Assembly: GCA_044225825.1 (NCBI GenBank)
Contig: JBGAIB010000011.1
Location: 1-64,000 of the forward strand
DNA length: 64,000 nucleotides
Direction of reading: 5' to 3'
Source: Bog-950 sp044225825
GTDB taxonomy: Bacteria; Bacteroidota; Bacteroidia; Chitinophagales; LD1
The position numbers and the translations under genes were made by a program. Below are positions 25,689-33,949 of this stretch, one piece after another (positions within the stretch are counted from its first letter, which is position 1; each line of letters begins with the position of its first letter). The notes under the pieces are model-generated. The model was not told where the DNA came from and ran no database searches. It saw only the letters and a program-made list of their open reading frames with translations.

Positions 25689-27170
25689 ATGAACCGACTA
25701 GTACTACCTATTGTATTGCTGCTGTTATGCAGTGCGGCCTTTGGCGCTACCAATAATGAACCGCAGGTTAAACAGGCTGTTATAAACGGCACTTTTAATT
25801 TGCGCCAACCTAATGCCACTGTTTTAGGAATACTTCCTTTTAATGCACCTTCAGCAGGTAGAGTGGTATTGCATTTTGACGGCTATTGTGAAGCCGACTC
25901 GGGTGATTTAATTGCGCTTGCGGCCAGCGATGATAGTTCATGGACAAGTAATTATGGTAATATAAGTCTGGAAGTGCCTAACACAGCTACCAGAAGCCGT
26001 TCGTTTTCGCATACCATGGTTTATGATATTGCAGCAGGGGCAGATACTTTTTATGCCGTTGGTCATAATGTTGTATACACAGCGGGTAGTGGCAATGCTT
26101 CCATCTACGGGCATTTGACTTTAGAGTTTTTCCCTGTTGCAGGCGGGTCATTTGCCATCTATAAAAACATTTCAGCGAATCCCGATTTTAATACCGGATC
26201 GAAAGTACTGGACAAAGCCTTTGCAGTAGGGGGCGTGCCGAATGGTACTGTAGTGGTACACGCTGATGGCTGGGTTGATTCGGACCCCGGCGACCGCATT
26301 ATGCTTACAGCGGGCAAAACACATTCGTGGTTGGTGGGTGATGGCAGTGTAGCGGTGAAGGCACTTAATGCCACCCAGCGCTATTCTCCCTTTTCACATT
26401 CCCGCATGTTTGATGCCTGGGCTAATGATCCTGATTCCATCTTCCTGAATGCAGCCAACGTGGTGGATGCCAGTGGCAATGGTATTGCCTGGGTTTACGG
26501 CACCTTAAGCGGCGAATATTTTCCATCAACCGGTATAGCTACCAGCGATGTGCGCGAGATTGAACTGGATGATGAACCGATACGTGCCCAACCTTTAGCC
26601 TTTGATTCGATAACTATAACAGCGGCCCAGGCAGGTTATGTATTACTGCAACTGGATGGCTATGCCACTACCCAGGTGGGAGACCGCATTGTGATGGCCG
26701 TTAGCGACCATTACGGTTGGGAACCTCAGGAGGGCTGTGTGCAATTTGCCGGTGTATACCAATTAAACAAGTTCAACAGTTTCTCGCACTCGCGGTTATA
26801 CCCGGTTACTGCGGGCATCCATACTTTTTATTCTGTTGCGCAGAATGTGGTTGATACTAGCGGTAACGGCTTACTGGATTTTGCGGGTAACTTTTCGCTG
26901 AAGTTTTTCCCTGAGGCAAGCGTAGGTGTAAGCGAACTGAATAACCCTTCTTTTGGCTTGTATCCCAACCCTGCCACTAACCAGGTTACGCTGGTGCTGG
27001 GTGGTAATTTCCGCAATCAAACCGTTGAGTTGGCGGATATTACAGGCCGCTTAGTGCAAAGCATACCAACCGGAACGGAGGAACAATTACAACTGAACCT
27101 ACAGGGCCTGCCTGCCGGTATGTATCTGGTACGTTGTAACGGCACTACCCAAAAACTGGTAGTGGAATAA
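25689..27170 (+). CDS. Secreted protein with three ~130-residue repeats and T9SS type A sorting domain
   Basis: A 493-residue protein with a clear signal peptide (residues 1-19). Three copies of one module follow at about 45-149, 177-279 and 305-409. Each has an xxDG(Y/W) strand, a GD(L/R)I turn, an (S/P)FSH(S/T) motif (105, 234, 364) and a closing E/K-(F/Y)-FP strand, so the period is close to 130 residues. The C-terminal FGLYPNPATNQVTLVL ... GMYLVRCNG block is a type A T9SS domain. The passenger repeats are beta-rich and I cannot match them to a named family. It is followed by a strong terminator. Confidence 0.88.
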   Translation: MNRLVLPIVLLLLCSAAFGATNNEPQVKQAVINGTFNLRQPNATVLGILPFNAPSAGRVVLHFDGYCEADSGDLIALAASDDSSWTSNYGNISLEVPNTATRSRSFSHTMVYDIAAGADTFYAVGHNVVYTAGSGNASIYGHLTLEFFPVAGGSFAIYKNISANPDFNTGSKVLDKAFAVGGVPNGTVVVHADGWVDSDPGDRIMLTAGKTHSWLVGDGSVAVKALNATQRYSPFSHSRMFDAWANDPDSIFLNAANVVDASGNGIAWVYGTLSGEYFPSTGIATSDVREIELDDEPIRAQPLAFDSITITAAQAGYVLLQLDGYATTQVGDRIVMAVSDHYGWEPQEGCVQFAGVYQLNKFNSFSHSRLYPVTAGIHTFYSVAQNVVDTSGNGLLDFAGNFSLKFFPEASVGVSELNNPSFGLYPNPATNQVTLVLGGNFRNQTVELADITGRLVQSIPTGTEEQLQLNLQGLPAGMYLVRCNGTTQKLVVE

Positions 27171-27200
27171 AATACAGGCTAACCAATTATCCTTGATAGA

Positions 27201-27229
27201 AACGCTCTGCTACGGCAGGGCGTTTTTTT
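27201..27229 (+). terminator. Terminator of the T9SS repeat protein gene
   Basis: A 10-bp stem AACGCTCTGC/GCAGGGCGTT (one G-U pair) with loop TACG and a T-run, 30 bases after the stop codon. Confidence 0.9.
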
Positions 27230-27321
27230 ATGTCAATGAGCGAAACACCCGCCTTCCCTTTGCGGGTTCATGCAGCCGCACGAAGCATGTGCTACCCCGG
27301 CTTGCGGGGTTATCAACACTG

Positions 27322-27478
27322 CTTGTGCATGCTTGTGCAGGTTTTTTGCTTGTGCACAAGTTAGAGAAAAGTTTATATGACGGTTTTTTGTGTTAAAGCC
27401 AGCCTAAACACAGTTTTATGGCGAAGGGCACTTCGCGATTTGTGCACATTTGTGCACGTGTTTTTTAAGTGCACAAAT
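27322..27478. repeat. Cluster of TTGTGCA(C) motifs around perfect palindrome CTTGTGCACAAG
   Basis: TTGTGCA or its complement occurs at about 27323, 27333, 27350 (within the 12-bp palindrome 27349-27360), 27440, 27449 and, inverted, 27469. Two groups of three lie about 90 bases apart; within groups the spacing is 9-20 bases. The density is far above chance and the core GTGCAC is itself a dyad. Confidence 0.6.
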
Positions 27479-27681
27479 TCAGAAAAAATTAATGTGAGTG
27501 CCGGAAAGGCATAAAACCTTACAACTACGCAGTGTTGCGCAGCGCCAACAGCACCGGAGATTGTGGCGGGCAATGATAGGGCTGCAGGTGTATTGTGAGC
27601 TGTAGGGCAGCGCATAGTTGGTTTAAAGGTTTAGAATGTAAATGTAATAAATAAAGAAACAAATGTAAAATAAACTGTGTT

Positions 27682-27717
27682 AAAAAAGCTGTTTGGCCGG
27701 TTGCGCCGGAGCTTTTT
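27682..27717. terminator. Bidirectional terminator-like hairpin
   Basis: AAAAAGCT pairs with AGCTTTTT around an inner CCGG/CCGG stem. A- and T-runs on both sides mean it could work in either direction. No neighbouring gene obviously needs it, so it may end an unseen small transcript. Confidence 0.55.
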
Positions 27718-27899
27718 ATCCCCTCCGAAATAGCCAGGCCAATCCGGCTTTTTCTCGTCCCCTGCCTGCAAGGCTGATGGCCCGCGCGTAGGGGGACAGT
27801 TGGATTTTTTGGGGTGAATATGGTTCTACAGCCGGGATTGCTAAATACGGTTCACCACAGACCGAATACAATAGATTGGACTGCGGCGTTCCTGTTTAA

Positions 27900-27930
27900 A
27901 ACAAAATACAGCCGGAAAACCTCCGGCTGT
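27900..27930 (-). terminator. Terminator of the DUF47-PiT operon
   Basis: On the minus strand ACAGCCGG/CCGGCTGT with a 7-base loop is followed by ATTTTGTTTT. It lies 34 bases after the phosphate transporter stop. Confidence 0.75.
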
Positions 27931-27963
27931 TACATATTATATAAGGTAGAAACCTGCGCGTGC

Positions 27964-28959
27964 TTATGCTCCGATGAACACTTTTAATACCATGTAGCTT
28001 ACACCACCCACAATAGCGGAAGCGGGAATTGTAAGGATCCAGGCGATAACGATGTTACCGGCAATACCCCAACGAACGGCGCTCAGGCGTTTGGTCATAC
28101 CCACACCCATAATGCTACCGGTAATGGTATGCGTGGTAGATACAGGAATTTTGAGGGCAGTAACCATAAACAGGGTAACGGCGCCTGCAGTTTCGGCACA
28201 GAAACCTTCGAAAGGTTTTAATTGGGTTATTTTTTGCCCCATGGTTTTTACGATACGCCAGCCGCCGAAGATGGTGCCAAGACCCATTGCTGTGTAACAG
28301 GCAAAGGGAGTCCATACGGGAAGTGTATCACCTTTTTTAACTGAACCGGCTACCACCAGTGCGGCCCAGATGATACCCATTGTTTTTTGGGCATCGTTGC
28401 CGCCATGGCCGATGGAAAATAGGGCAGAAGACACTAACTGCAGGCGACGGAAATACCGATCGACCTTACTATTGGAAAAGTTTTTACAGATATGTATAAC
28501 CAGTACCGAAATAAAATAGGCGATTACCAAGCCGATTACCGGCGCTAAAGGAATAAACAGTAAGGTTTGCGTAATTTTAGAAAGCACTATGGCGTTTATA
28601 CCTGCCTTGGCAAAGGCGGCACCAGCAAAGCCACCCAGCAGGGCGTGCGAGGAACTGGAAGGGAGACCCCACCACCAGGTAAGCAGGTTCCATACAATGG
28701 CACCTAACAAACCGCCGAGCAACACTGACTGGCTGATTACCTCTTCGGCCACCATCTTTTTTACGGTATCGGCCACGCCGTGTTCCTTAAAAAAGAAGAA
28801 GGCTACAAAGTTGAAGAAGGCAGCCCATATTACTGCCTGAAACGGCGTAAGCACACGGGTAGATACCACGGTTGCTATGGAATTAGCGGAATCGTGGAAA
28901 CCGTTAATAAAGTCGAAGATTAAGGCAACAACAATAACTATTATGAGAACGGTTGTCAT
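27964..28959 (-). CDS. Low-affinity inorganic phosphate transporter (PiT family)
   Basis: A 331-residue membrane transporter with about ten helices. The duplicated PiT signature is visible as GFHDSANSIATVVSTRVL (residues 20-37) and GHGGNDAQKTMGII in the second half; VSTTHTITGSIMG is another family block. It takes up phosphate with a cation. The length is that of short bacterial PiT proteins without the large central loop. It is preceded by a DUF47 gene 9 bases upstream, the common PiT partner. Confidence 0.92.
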   Translation of the reverse strand: MTTVLIIVIVVALIFDFINGFHDSANSIATVVSTRVLTPFQAVIWAAFFNFVAFFFFKEHGVADTVKKMVAEEVISQSVLLGGLLGAIVWNLLTWWWGLPSSSSHALLGGFAGAAFAKAGINAIVLSKITQTLLFIPLAPVIGLVIAYFISVLVIHICKNFSNSKVDRYFRRLQLVSSALFSIGHGGNDAQKTMGIIWAALVVAGSVKKGDTLPVWTPFACYTAMGLGTIFGGWRIVKTMGQKITQLKPFEGFCAETAGAVTLFMVTALKIPVSTTHTITGSIMGVGMTKRLSAVRWGIAGNIVIAWILTIPASAIVGGVSYMVLKVFIGA

Positions 28960-28968
28960 TAGGCTGGT

Positions 28969-29613
28969 TTAGGAGTTCTTGACAATAATGGTCTCAATAA
29001 CATTGGCTACGTCTTCGCACTTATCGGTAGCGGTTTCCATATTGGCCAGTATTTCTTTCACCTTCAGGATCTGAATGGCGTTTGTTTCGTTGTTGAACAG
29101 GTCGGCAATGGCGGTATCAAAAATATCGTCTGCGCGGTTTTCGAGGCTGTTGATACGCACAATCGCTTCGCGGATGCGGATGGCATTAGCCATATCGTTC
29201 ATTCCCGTAACGGCTACATGAATTTCTTTAGCCGAGTGTTCAATAATTTCAGCCAGTTTTTTCATGGCCAGCGAAGGTTCGTTGATCTTGTAGAGATCGA
29301 AACGTTTAGCCGAACCATCGATATAATCAACAATATCGTCCAGCGCCGAAGCCAGGTAAGAAATGTCCTCGCGGTCGAACGGGGTGATGAAGTTGGTAGA
29401 AAGCTCGGTAAAAATGGAGTGGGTGAGTTCATCGCCCACGTGTTCCAGGTCTGATATTTTCTTCAACAACTCAGGGCGGCGTTCCAGCGGAGAGTTCACC
29501 ATTTCGGAGAACACCTTGGATATCTCTACGAGATTATCGGAGGACTGGGCAAAAAGTTTAAAGAAGTTCTTGTCTTTGGGTATTAGGAAGGAAAAGAAGT
29601 TTCCGAGTGACAT
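28969..29613 (-). CDS. DUF47 family (PhoU-like) regulator of PiT
   Basis: A 214-residue all-helical PhoU-like protein: FAQSSDNLVEISKVFSEM, the metal-site helix ISDLEHVGDELTH and ALDDIVDYIDG, with a second half (KEIHVAVTGMND ... RADDIFDTAIADLF) repeating the pattern. In phosphate systems such proteins sit next to PiT transporters and modulate them. The open frame begins with a TTG eight codons upstream; the ATG at 29613 starts MSLGNFFSF, the usual family N-terminus, and lies 21 bases after a perfect -7 box. It forms an operon with the transporter. Confidence 0.88.
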   Translation of the reverse strand: MSLGNFFSFLIPKDKNFFKLFAQSSDNLVEISKVFSEMVNSPLERRPELLKKISDLEHVGDELTHSIFTELSTNFITPFDREDISYLASALDDIVDYIDGSAKRFDLYKINEPSLAMKKLAEIIEHSAKEIHVAVTGMNDMANAIRIREAIVRINSLENRADDIFDTAIADLFNNETNAIQILKVKEILANMETATDKCEDVANVIETIIVKNS

Positions 29614-29634
29614 ACAGCAGTTTTTGAATGCGGG

Positions 29635-29642
29635 CAAATTTA
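29635..29642 (-). promoter_or_regulatory. -7 box (TAAATTTG) of the DUF47-PiT operon
   Basis: A perfect TAnnTTTG on the minus strand. A CTTGG that could serve as the -33 element lies at 29657-29661, a slightly short spacing. Confidence 0.55.
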
Positions 29643-29768
29643 ACGGAATATTAAAACCAAGCTATAGGGAGTATATTAGGGAAGCAAGAATGTGAGTAAC
29701 TTATACCCCCCTGATATGATTATGGCCAAAAAGAAGCGGTTAAGGGATGCACGGACGGGTCGGAAAAT

Positions 29769-29776
29769 TATATTTG
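29769..29776 (+). promoter_or_regulatory. -7 box (TATATTTG) abutting the GH3 gene start
   Basis: A perfect TAnnTTTG ends 4 bases before the ATG at 29781. If used, the transcript would be leaderless or nearly so. Confidence 0.55.
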
Positions 29777-29780
29777 TTAC

Positions 29781-31274
29781 ATGGGTTATAGAAGTATAGC
29801 GGCGAAAATGGCGGCGGGTTTACTAGTGCCGGGCATTTACCGCGAACAGGGAGTGGCCGTAGCCGTGCAGCATCAACTTTTAAAGCATCTTATTGCTAAA
29901 GGTAAGGGAACTGAATTTGGGCGTAAGCATGGTTTAGCCAATGTTAAGGATTATGAGGCTTACCGGAAGGCAGTACCCATGCGCGACTACGAAGGTTTTA
30001 GGCAGGATATTGAGCGTATTAGCGAGGGTGAAGAACATGTGTTATGGCCGGGCCGTCCTTTGTATTTCTGTAAATCGAGCGGTACCACCAGCGGGGCGAA
30101 GTACATACCGGTTAGCCGCGAACAGATAGACGCGATGGTAAAAGCAGCGCGCAATGCACTGTTAAGCTATGTATACCAAACGGGTAAAGCTGATTGTTTT
30201 GATCATAAAATGATCTTTCTTCAAGGTTCACCGGAATTAGAAAAACATGGTGTAATACCTACCGGCCGCTTAAGCGGTATTGTTTACAACCATGTACCGG
30301 TTTATGCCAGGGCAAACCGCATGCCGCAGTACCAAACGAATTGTATTGAGGATTGGGAAGAAAAGGTAGATGCCATTGCCCGCGAAACGCTAAAGGAGCC
30401 GATGAGCCTTATCAGCGGCATACCACCCTGGTGTGTTATGTATTTTGAAAAGTTGCTGGAGCTAAGCGGTAAGCAAACCATTCAGGAAGTATTTCCGGAC
30501 TTCAAACTGTTTATGTACGGCGGGGTTAACTATGAACCCTACCGGGCCAAAATCGAAAAACTGGTAGGCTTTAAAATTGATTCGATAGAAACCTACCCGG
30601 CCAGTGAGGGATTTATTGCATATCAGGATAGCCAAACGGAAAGGGGACTTCTATTGAATATAAACGGCGGTTTGTTTTACGAATTTGTAAAGGCGGAGGA
30701 GATTGGTAATGAAAATGCCTTGCGCATTAGCCTGGCGGATGTTGAACTGAATACCAATTACGCGCTGCTGTTAACCAGCAATGCCGGGCTGTGGGCTTAT
30801 GCCATTGGCGATACCGTTAAGTTTGTTTCGAAGAACCCTTACCGAATAGTAGTAACGGGAAGAACCAAGCATTATATATCGGCTTTTGGTGAGCATGTGA
30901 TAAGTGAAGAGGTGGAGTTTGCCATTTTACGTGCCATGCGCGATATGCATGCGGGTGTCAGCGAATTTACCGTAGCCCCGCAGGTAAATCCGCAGGAGGG
31001 CTTGCCTTACCACGAGTGGTTTGTAGAGTTCAGCCATTTACCCAACAGTTTGAATGCCTTTGCCGGCCTGGTAGATGAATACCTGCGCGGCAAGAACCCG
31101 TATTACGATGATTTGCGCCGAGGCCATGTGCTGCAACAGTTAAAACTGCATCAACTTAAACCAGGAACCTTTGTTGAGTATATGAAAACCAAGGGCAAAC
31201 TTGGGGGGCAAAACAAGGTGCCGCGCCTGATGAACGACCGCAGTATAGCGGATGAACTGATGAGTAGACTCTAA
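29781..31274 (+). CDS. GH3-family acyl-adenylating enzyme
   Basis: A 497-residue protein of the GH3 family, known in plants as acyl-acid amido synthetases (jasmonate or auxin to amino acid). The ATP-binding P-loop-like motif is FCKSSGTTSGAKYIPVS (about 94-110). The adenylate-contacting ETYPASEGFIAYQD and the hinge region FVSKNPYRIVVTGRTKHYISAFGEHV are in family order. Residues before 80 match the usual N-terminal GH3 helices (GTEFGRKHG). Bacterial members are widespread in Bacteroidota but their acid and amine substrates are unknown. A zinc-ribbon membrane protein gene follows 33 bases downstream. Confidence 0.92.
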   Translation: MGYRSIAAKMAAGLLVPGIYREQGVAVAVQHQLLKHLIAKGKGTEFGRKHGLANVKDYEAYRKAVPMRDYEGFRQDIERISEGEEHVLWPGRPLYFCKSSGTTSGAKYIPVSREQIDAMVKAARNALLSYVYQTGKADCFDHKMIFLQGSPELEKHGVIPTGRLSGIVYNHVPVYARANRMPQYQTNCIEDWEEKVDAIARETLKEPMSLISGIPPWCVMYFEKLLELSGKQTIQEVFPDFKLFMYGGVNYEPYRAKIEKLVGFKIDSIETYPASEGFIAYQDSQTERGLLLNINGGLFYEFVKAEEIGNENALRISLADVELNTNYALLLTSNAGLWAYAIGDTVKFVSKNPYRIVVTGRTKHYISAFGEHVISEEVEFAILRAMRDMHAGVSEFTVAPQVNPQEGLPYHEWFVEFSHLPNSLNAFAGLVDEYLRGKNPYYDDLRRGHVLQQLKLHQLKPGTFVEYMKTKGKLGGQNKVPRLMNDRSIADELMSRL

Positions 31275-31307
31275 TTTTTTATCATTGTGAGCTAAATTAT
31301 TTACCTG

Positions 31308-31916
31308 ATGATTTTTTACGGAACTCGCGCCACCAGCCTGGGCGAAGAAAATATTGAAGAGACCTGCCCTGCGTGCGGAACACCTAATAGTGTGCACATG
31401 GCTATTTTTCAGAAGTATGCGCACATCTACTGGATACCTCTGTTTCCGTTTAGCAAAACCGGCGCAACGGTGTGCACGCACTGCAAGCAAAGTCTTGAGC
31501 TGAAACAAATGCCACCGGCCTTTAAAGAAAAGTATGAGCGGTTGAAGTCGCAGAAGTCTGCGCCCATCTGGACTTTTTCGGGACTTGGGTTGATAGCCGT
31601 GCTGATTGTAGTAGGTATGGTTAGCGCCAAAAGATCGGAAGGCAGAATGCAAGGTATGGTGCAGGATGCCAGGGTGAATGATGTGTATGAGGTAAAACTG
31701 CCGGATAAGCAATATTCGCTTTATAAAGTGCAGGAGATAAAAGGCGACAGTATTTGGGTGTTGGAGCACATGTACGAAACCAATAAACTTTCCGGCTTAT
31801 CGGATCTGAAGGAAAAAGGCGACGAGGCCTATGCGCCGGAGCCCATTGTTTTTACCCGTCAGCAATTGCTGAAGATGGTGAAGGATGACGACATTAAGGA
31901 TATAGAGCGCAAGTAG
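31308..31916 (+). CDS. Zinc-ribbon membrane protein of unknown function
   Basis: A 202-residue protein. A zinc ribbon (CPACG about 21-25 and CTHCK about 55-59) encloses a hydrophobic IYWIPLFPF stretch. A short charged helix follows, then one membrane helix (about 85-103) and a 95-residue tail with a KDDDIKDIE end. The ribbon with the W-I-P-L-F-P-F segment is a pattern I have seen in zinc-ribbon domains of membrane proteins; no function is known to me. It is likely co-transcribed with the GH3 gene. Confidence 0.72.
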   Translation: MIFYGTRATSLGEENIEETCPACGTPNSVHMAIFQKYAHIYWIPLFPFSKTGATVCTHCKQSLELKQMPPAFKEKYERLKSQKSAPIWTFSGLGLIAVLIVVGMVSAKRSEGRMQGMVQDARVNDVYEVKLPDKQYSLYKVQEIKGDSIWVLEHMYETNKLSGLSDLKEKGDEAYAPEPIVFTRQQLLKMVKDDDIKDIERK

Positions 31917-32016
31917 CAGTTCTTTAACTGCCTTGGTATAATTACCTGATTATTAATTTATTGGAATCTTCTTTATAATCAATCTAAACAAGTATTAAGG
32001 TTTGGATTGAATGGGC

Positions 32017-32024
32017 TATCTTTG
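32017..32024 (+). promoter_or_regulatory. -7 box (TATCTTTG) of mnmA
   Basis: A perfect TAnnTTTG that ends 8 bases before the mnmA ATG, implying a very short leader. Confidence 0.6.
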
Positions 32025-32032
32025 CGGCCTTT

Positions 32033-33172
32033 ATGAGCAAAAGAGGAAAAGTATTGGTAGCCATGAGCGGCGGTATTGATAGTACCGTAACTGCCGTAAT
32101 GCTGCATGAGCAAGGCTACGAAGTTGTGGGAATTACCATGAAAACCTGGGACTATGCCACTTCGGGCGGGTCGAAGAAGGAGACAGGTTGTTGCTCGCTT
32201 GATTCGATAAACGATGCGCGTCAAATTGCGGTGGACCTTGGGTTCAGTCATTTTATTATTGACATCCGCGATGAGTTTGGTGATTTTGTAGTAAACAATT
32301 TTGTTGATGAGTATTTGGCCGGACGCACTCCAAATCCTTGTGTGCTGTGCAATACCCATATTAAGTGGGAAGCTTTGCTGAAACGTGCCGATATGATGGA
32401 CTGCGAGTTTATTGCTACCGGCCACTATGCACAATTGCGTAATGAGCACAACCGGTATGTGATTTCTAAAGGCCTGGATGCGAACAAGGACCAAAGCTAT
32501 GTGCTTTGGGGTGTTAGCCAGGCTTGTTTAAGCCGCACTATGTTTCCGGTTGGCAAGTTCCATAAGCGCGATATAAAACAAATGGCCCGCGACATGGGCT
32601 ATATAGATTTGGCCAACAAGAGCGAGAGTTACGAAATATGCTTTGTACCCGATAACGATTACCGCGGCTTTTTAAAACGCCGCGACCCTGACCTGGAAAA
32701 ACGGGTAGAGGGAGGCAATTTTGTAGACATGAACGGTAAAGTGCTTGGCAAACACCAGGGCTATCCGTTTTATACCATTGGCCAGCGCAAAGGCCTGGGA
32801 GTTGCTTTTGGCAAACCCATGTTTGTGGTGGAAATACGACCGGAGACTAATACCGTAGTGTTGGGTGAAGAAAAGGACCTGGACCGTAACGGCATGTGGG
32901 TGGGTAAGCTGAACATGCAGAAATACGAACAACTGACGGCCCCCGTTAATGCCATTACCAAAGTGCGGTATAAGCACGATGGCGAAAGCAGTTTACTTAC
33001 ACAGGTAGACGACCGTATAAAGGTGGAATTTATGGCACCAGTTTCGGCCATAGCGCCGGGACAAAGCGCGGTGTTTTATGAAGGGCAGGACCTTATTGGA
33101 GGAGGAATAATTTTTTCTAACTTCAACATTGCAGCCGCCCCCGTGCAGGAGCAGGTTATGCAAACTACATAG
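32033..33172 (+). CDS. mnmA: tRNA-specific 2-thiouridylase
   Basis: A 379-residue enzyme that thiolates U34 of the Lys, Glu and Gln tRNAs in the cytoplasm. The PP-loop is AMSGGIDSTV (10-19). The sulfur-relay and catalytic cysteines are C103 (in NPCVLC, second Cys C106) and C203 (SYEICFVPD), both present. The central domain starts near GQRKGLGVAF and a C-terminal beta-barrel follows, so it is complete. A large antisense open frame across its 5' half is a shadow. A lipoprotein gene starts one base after the stop. Confidence 0.96.
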   Translation: MSKRGKVLVAMSGGIDSTVTAVMLHEQGYEVVGITMKTWDYATSGGSKKETGCCSLDSINDARQIAVDLGFSHFIIDIRDEFGDFVVNNFVDEYLAGRTPNPCVLCNTHIKWEALLKRADMMDCEFIATGHYAQLRNEHNRYVISKGLDANKDQSYVLWGVSQACLSRTMFPVGKFHKRDIKQMARDMGYIDLANKSESYEICFVPDNDYRGFLKRRDPDLEKRVEGGNFVDMNGKVLGKHQGYPFYTIGQRKGLGVAFGKPMFVVEIRPETNTVVLGEEKDLDRNGMWVGKLNMQKYEQLTAPVNAITKVRYKHDGESSLLTQVDDRIKVEFMAPVSAIAPGQSAVFYEGQDLIGGGIIFSNFNIAAAPVQEQVMQTT

Positions 33173-33173
33173 T

Positions 33174-33920
33174 ATGAGTATAGGTAAACCGAGAGCAACA
33201 CGTAACCGCACTTTAGTGGGTGTTGCTGTTCTGCTGGCTTTGGTTGTGTTGTGGATGAGTGGTTGTAATAAAACCGAAACAGGCGAGATAAGTTATAACT
33301 ACGAGTACTTCCCTTATCAGGTAGGTCATTATGTGGCTTACGATGTAGATTCGATTGCCTACAGCTACAGTAACCCGAAATATTTTAGAGATACGGTGCA
33401 CTACCAGTTAAAAGAGGAGATTACCGATACCTTTTATGATAACGAGAACCAGTTGAGTTACCGTTTAGAGTTATCGCGGCGTAACAGTGCTGCAGATGGC
33501 TGGAGCATATGGAAGGTGTGGTATGTGAAGCCTACCGCCACCAATATGCAAAAAGTAGAAGATGATGTGCGTTTTATAAAACTGGTGTTTCCTCCGCATG
33601 AAAACGAAACCTGGAACGGAAACCTGTATGTGCCTACCACCGACGACTACGCTATTTACCGCAACTGGACCTATACTGCCAGTGCTGTACACCAGCCTTA
33701 CAGCCTGAACGGTTTTAACTTTGACAGCACCATTACTGTTACGGAAGTGAATGAGGAAGATGTGATTACCAAGACCCTGCGCCGTGAGGTATATGCCAAG
33801 CACGTTGGCTTAATTTACCAGGAATGGGAAGACCTGCACAAGCAATTGGTGAACCAAACCTTTGACCAGGCTACCCAAACAGGTTTTCGCATCCGGATGC
33901 GACTGATTGATCATAATTAA
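33174..33920 (+). CDS. Putative lipoprotein downstream of mnmA
   Basis: A 248-residue protein with a lipoprotein signal: basic N-terminus, hydrophobic stretch and lipobox MSGC (Cys30). The mature region has many aromatic and acidic residues and looks beta-rich (YNYEYFPYQVGHYVAYDVDS at its start). No family is recognised. The ATG lies one base past the mnmA stop, so the genes are probably co-transcribed. The open frame extends 15 codons further upstream inside mnmA, but the lipoprotein signal supports this start. Confidence 0.75.
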   Translation: MSIGKPRATRNRTLVGVAVLLALVVLWMSGCNKTETGEISYNYEYFPYQVGHYVAYDVDSIAYSYSNPKYFRDTVHYQLKEEITDTFYDNENQLSYRLELSRRNSAADGWSIWKVWYVKPTATNMQKVEDDVRFIKLVFPPHENETWNGNLYVPTTDDYAIYRNWTYTASAVHQPYSLNGFNFDSTITVTEVNEEDVITKTLRREVYAKHVGLIYQEWEDLHKQLVNQTFDQATQTGFRIRMRLIDHN

Positions 33921-33949
33921 AAAGTCCTTTGGGCGTTTGTAACAGCGTG

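Larger units (their letters stand above)
27230..27895. other. Long non-coding stretch, possibly regulatory or RNA-bearing
   Basis: About 670 bases between two terminators without a convincing gene. It holds a hairpin ACCCCG/CGGGGT around 27285-27301, the TTGTGCA cluster (27322-27478) and a terminator-like hairpin at 27682-27717. Two short open frames (one per strand) have no protein-like composition. The layout would suit a small RNA ending at the 27682 hairpin, but I see no known RNA family. Confidence 0.4.

Noticed and set aside
27193..27615. Two short frames (one per strand) in the long intergenic stretch
   Set aside because: One starts inside the terminator, both cross repeats and hairpins, and neither has recognisable protein character.
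31979..32494. A 171-residue minus-strand frame opposite mnmA
   Set aside because: Antisense shadow of a clear MnmA with all catalytic cysteines; no motif of its own.
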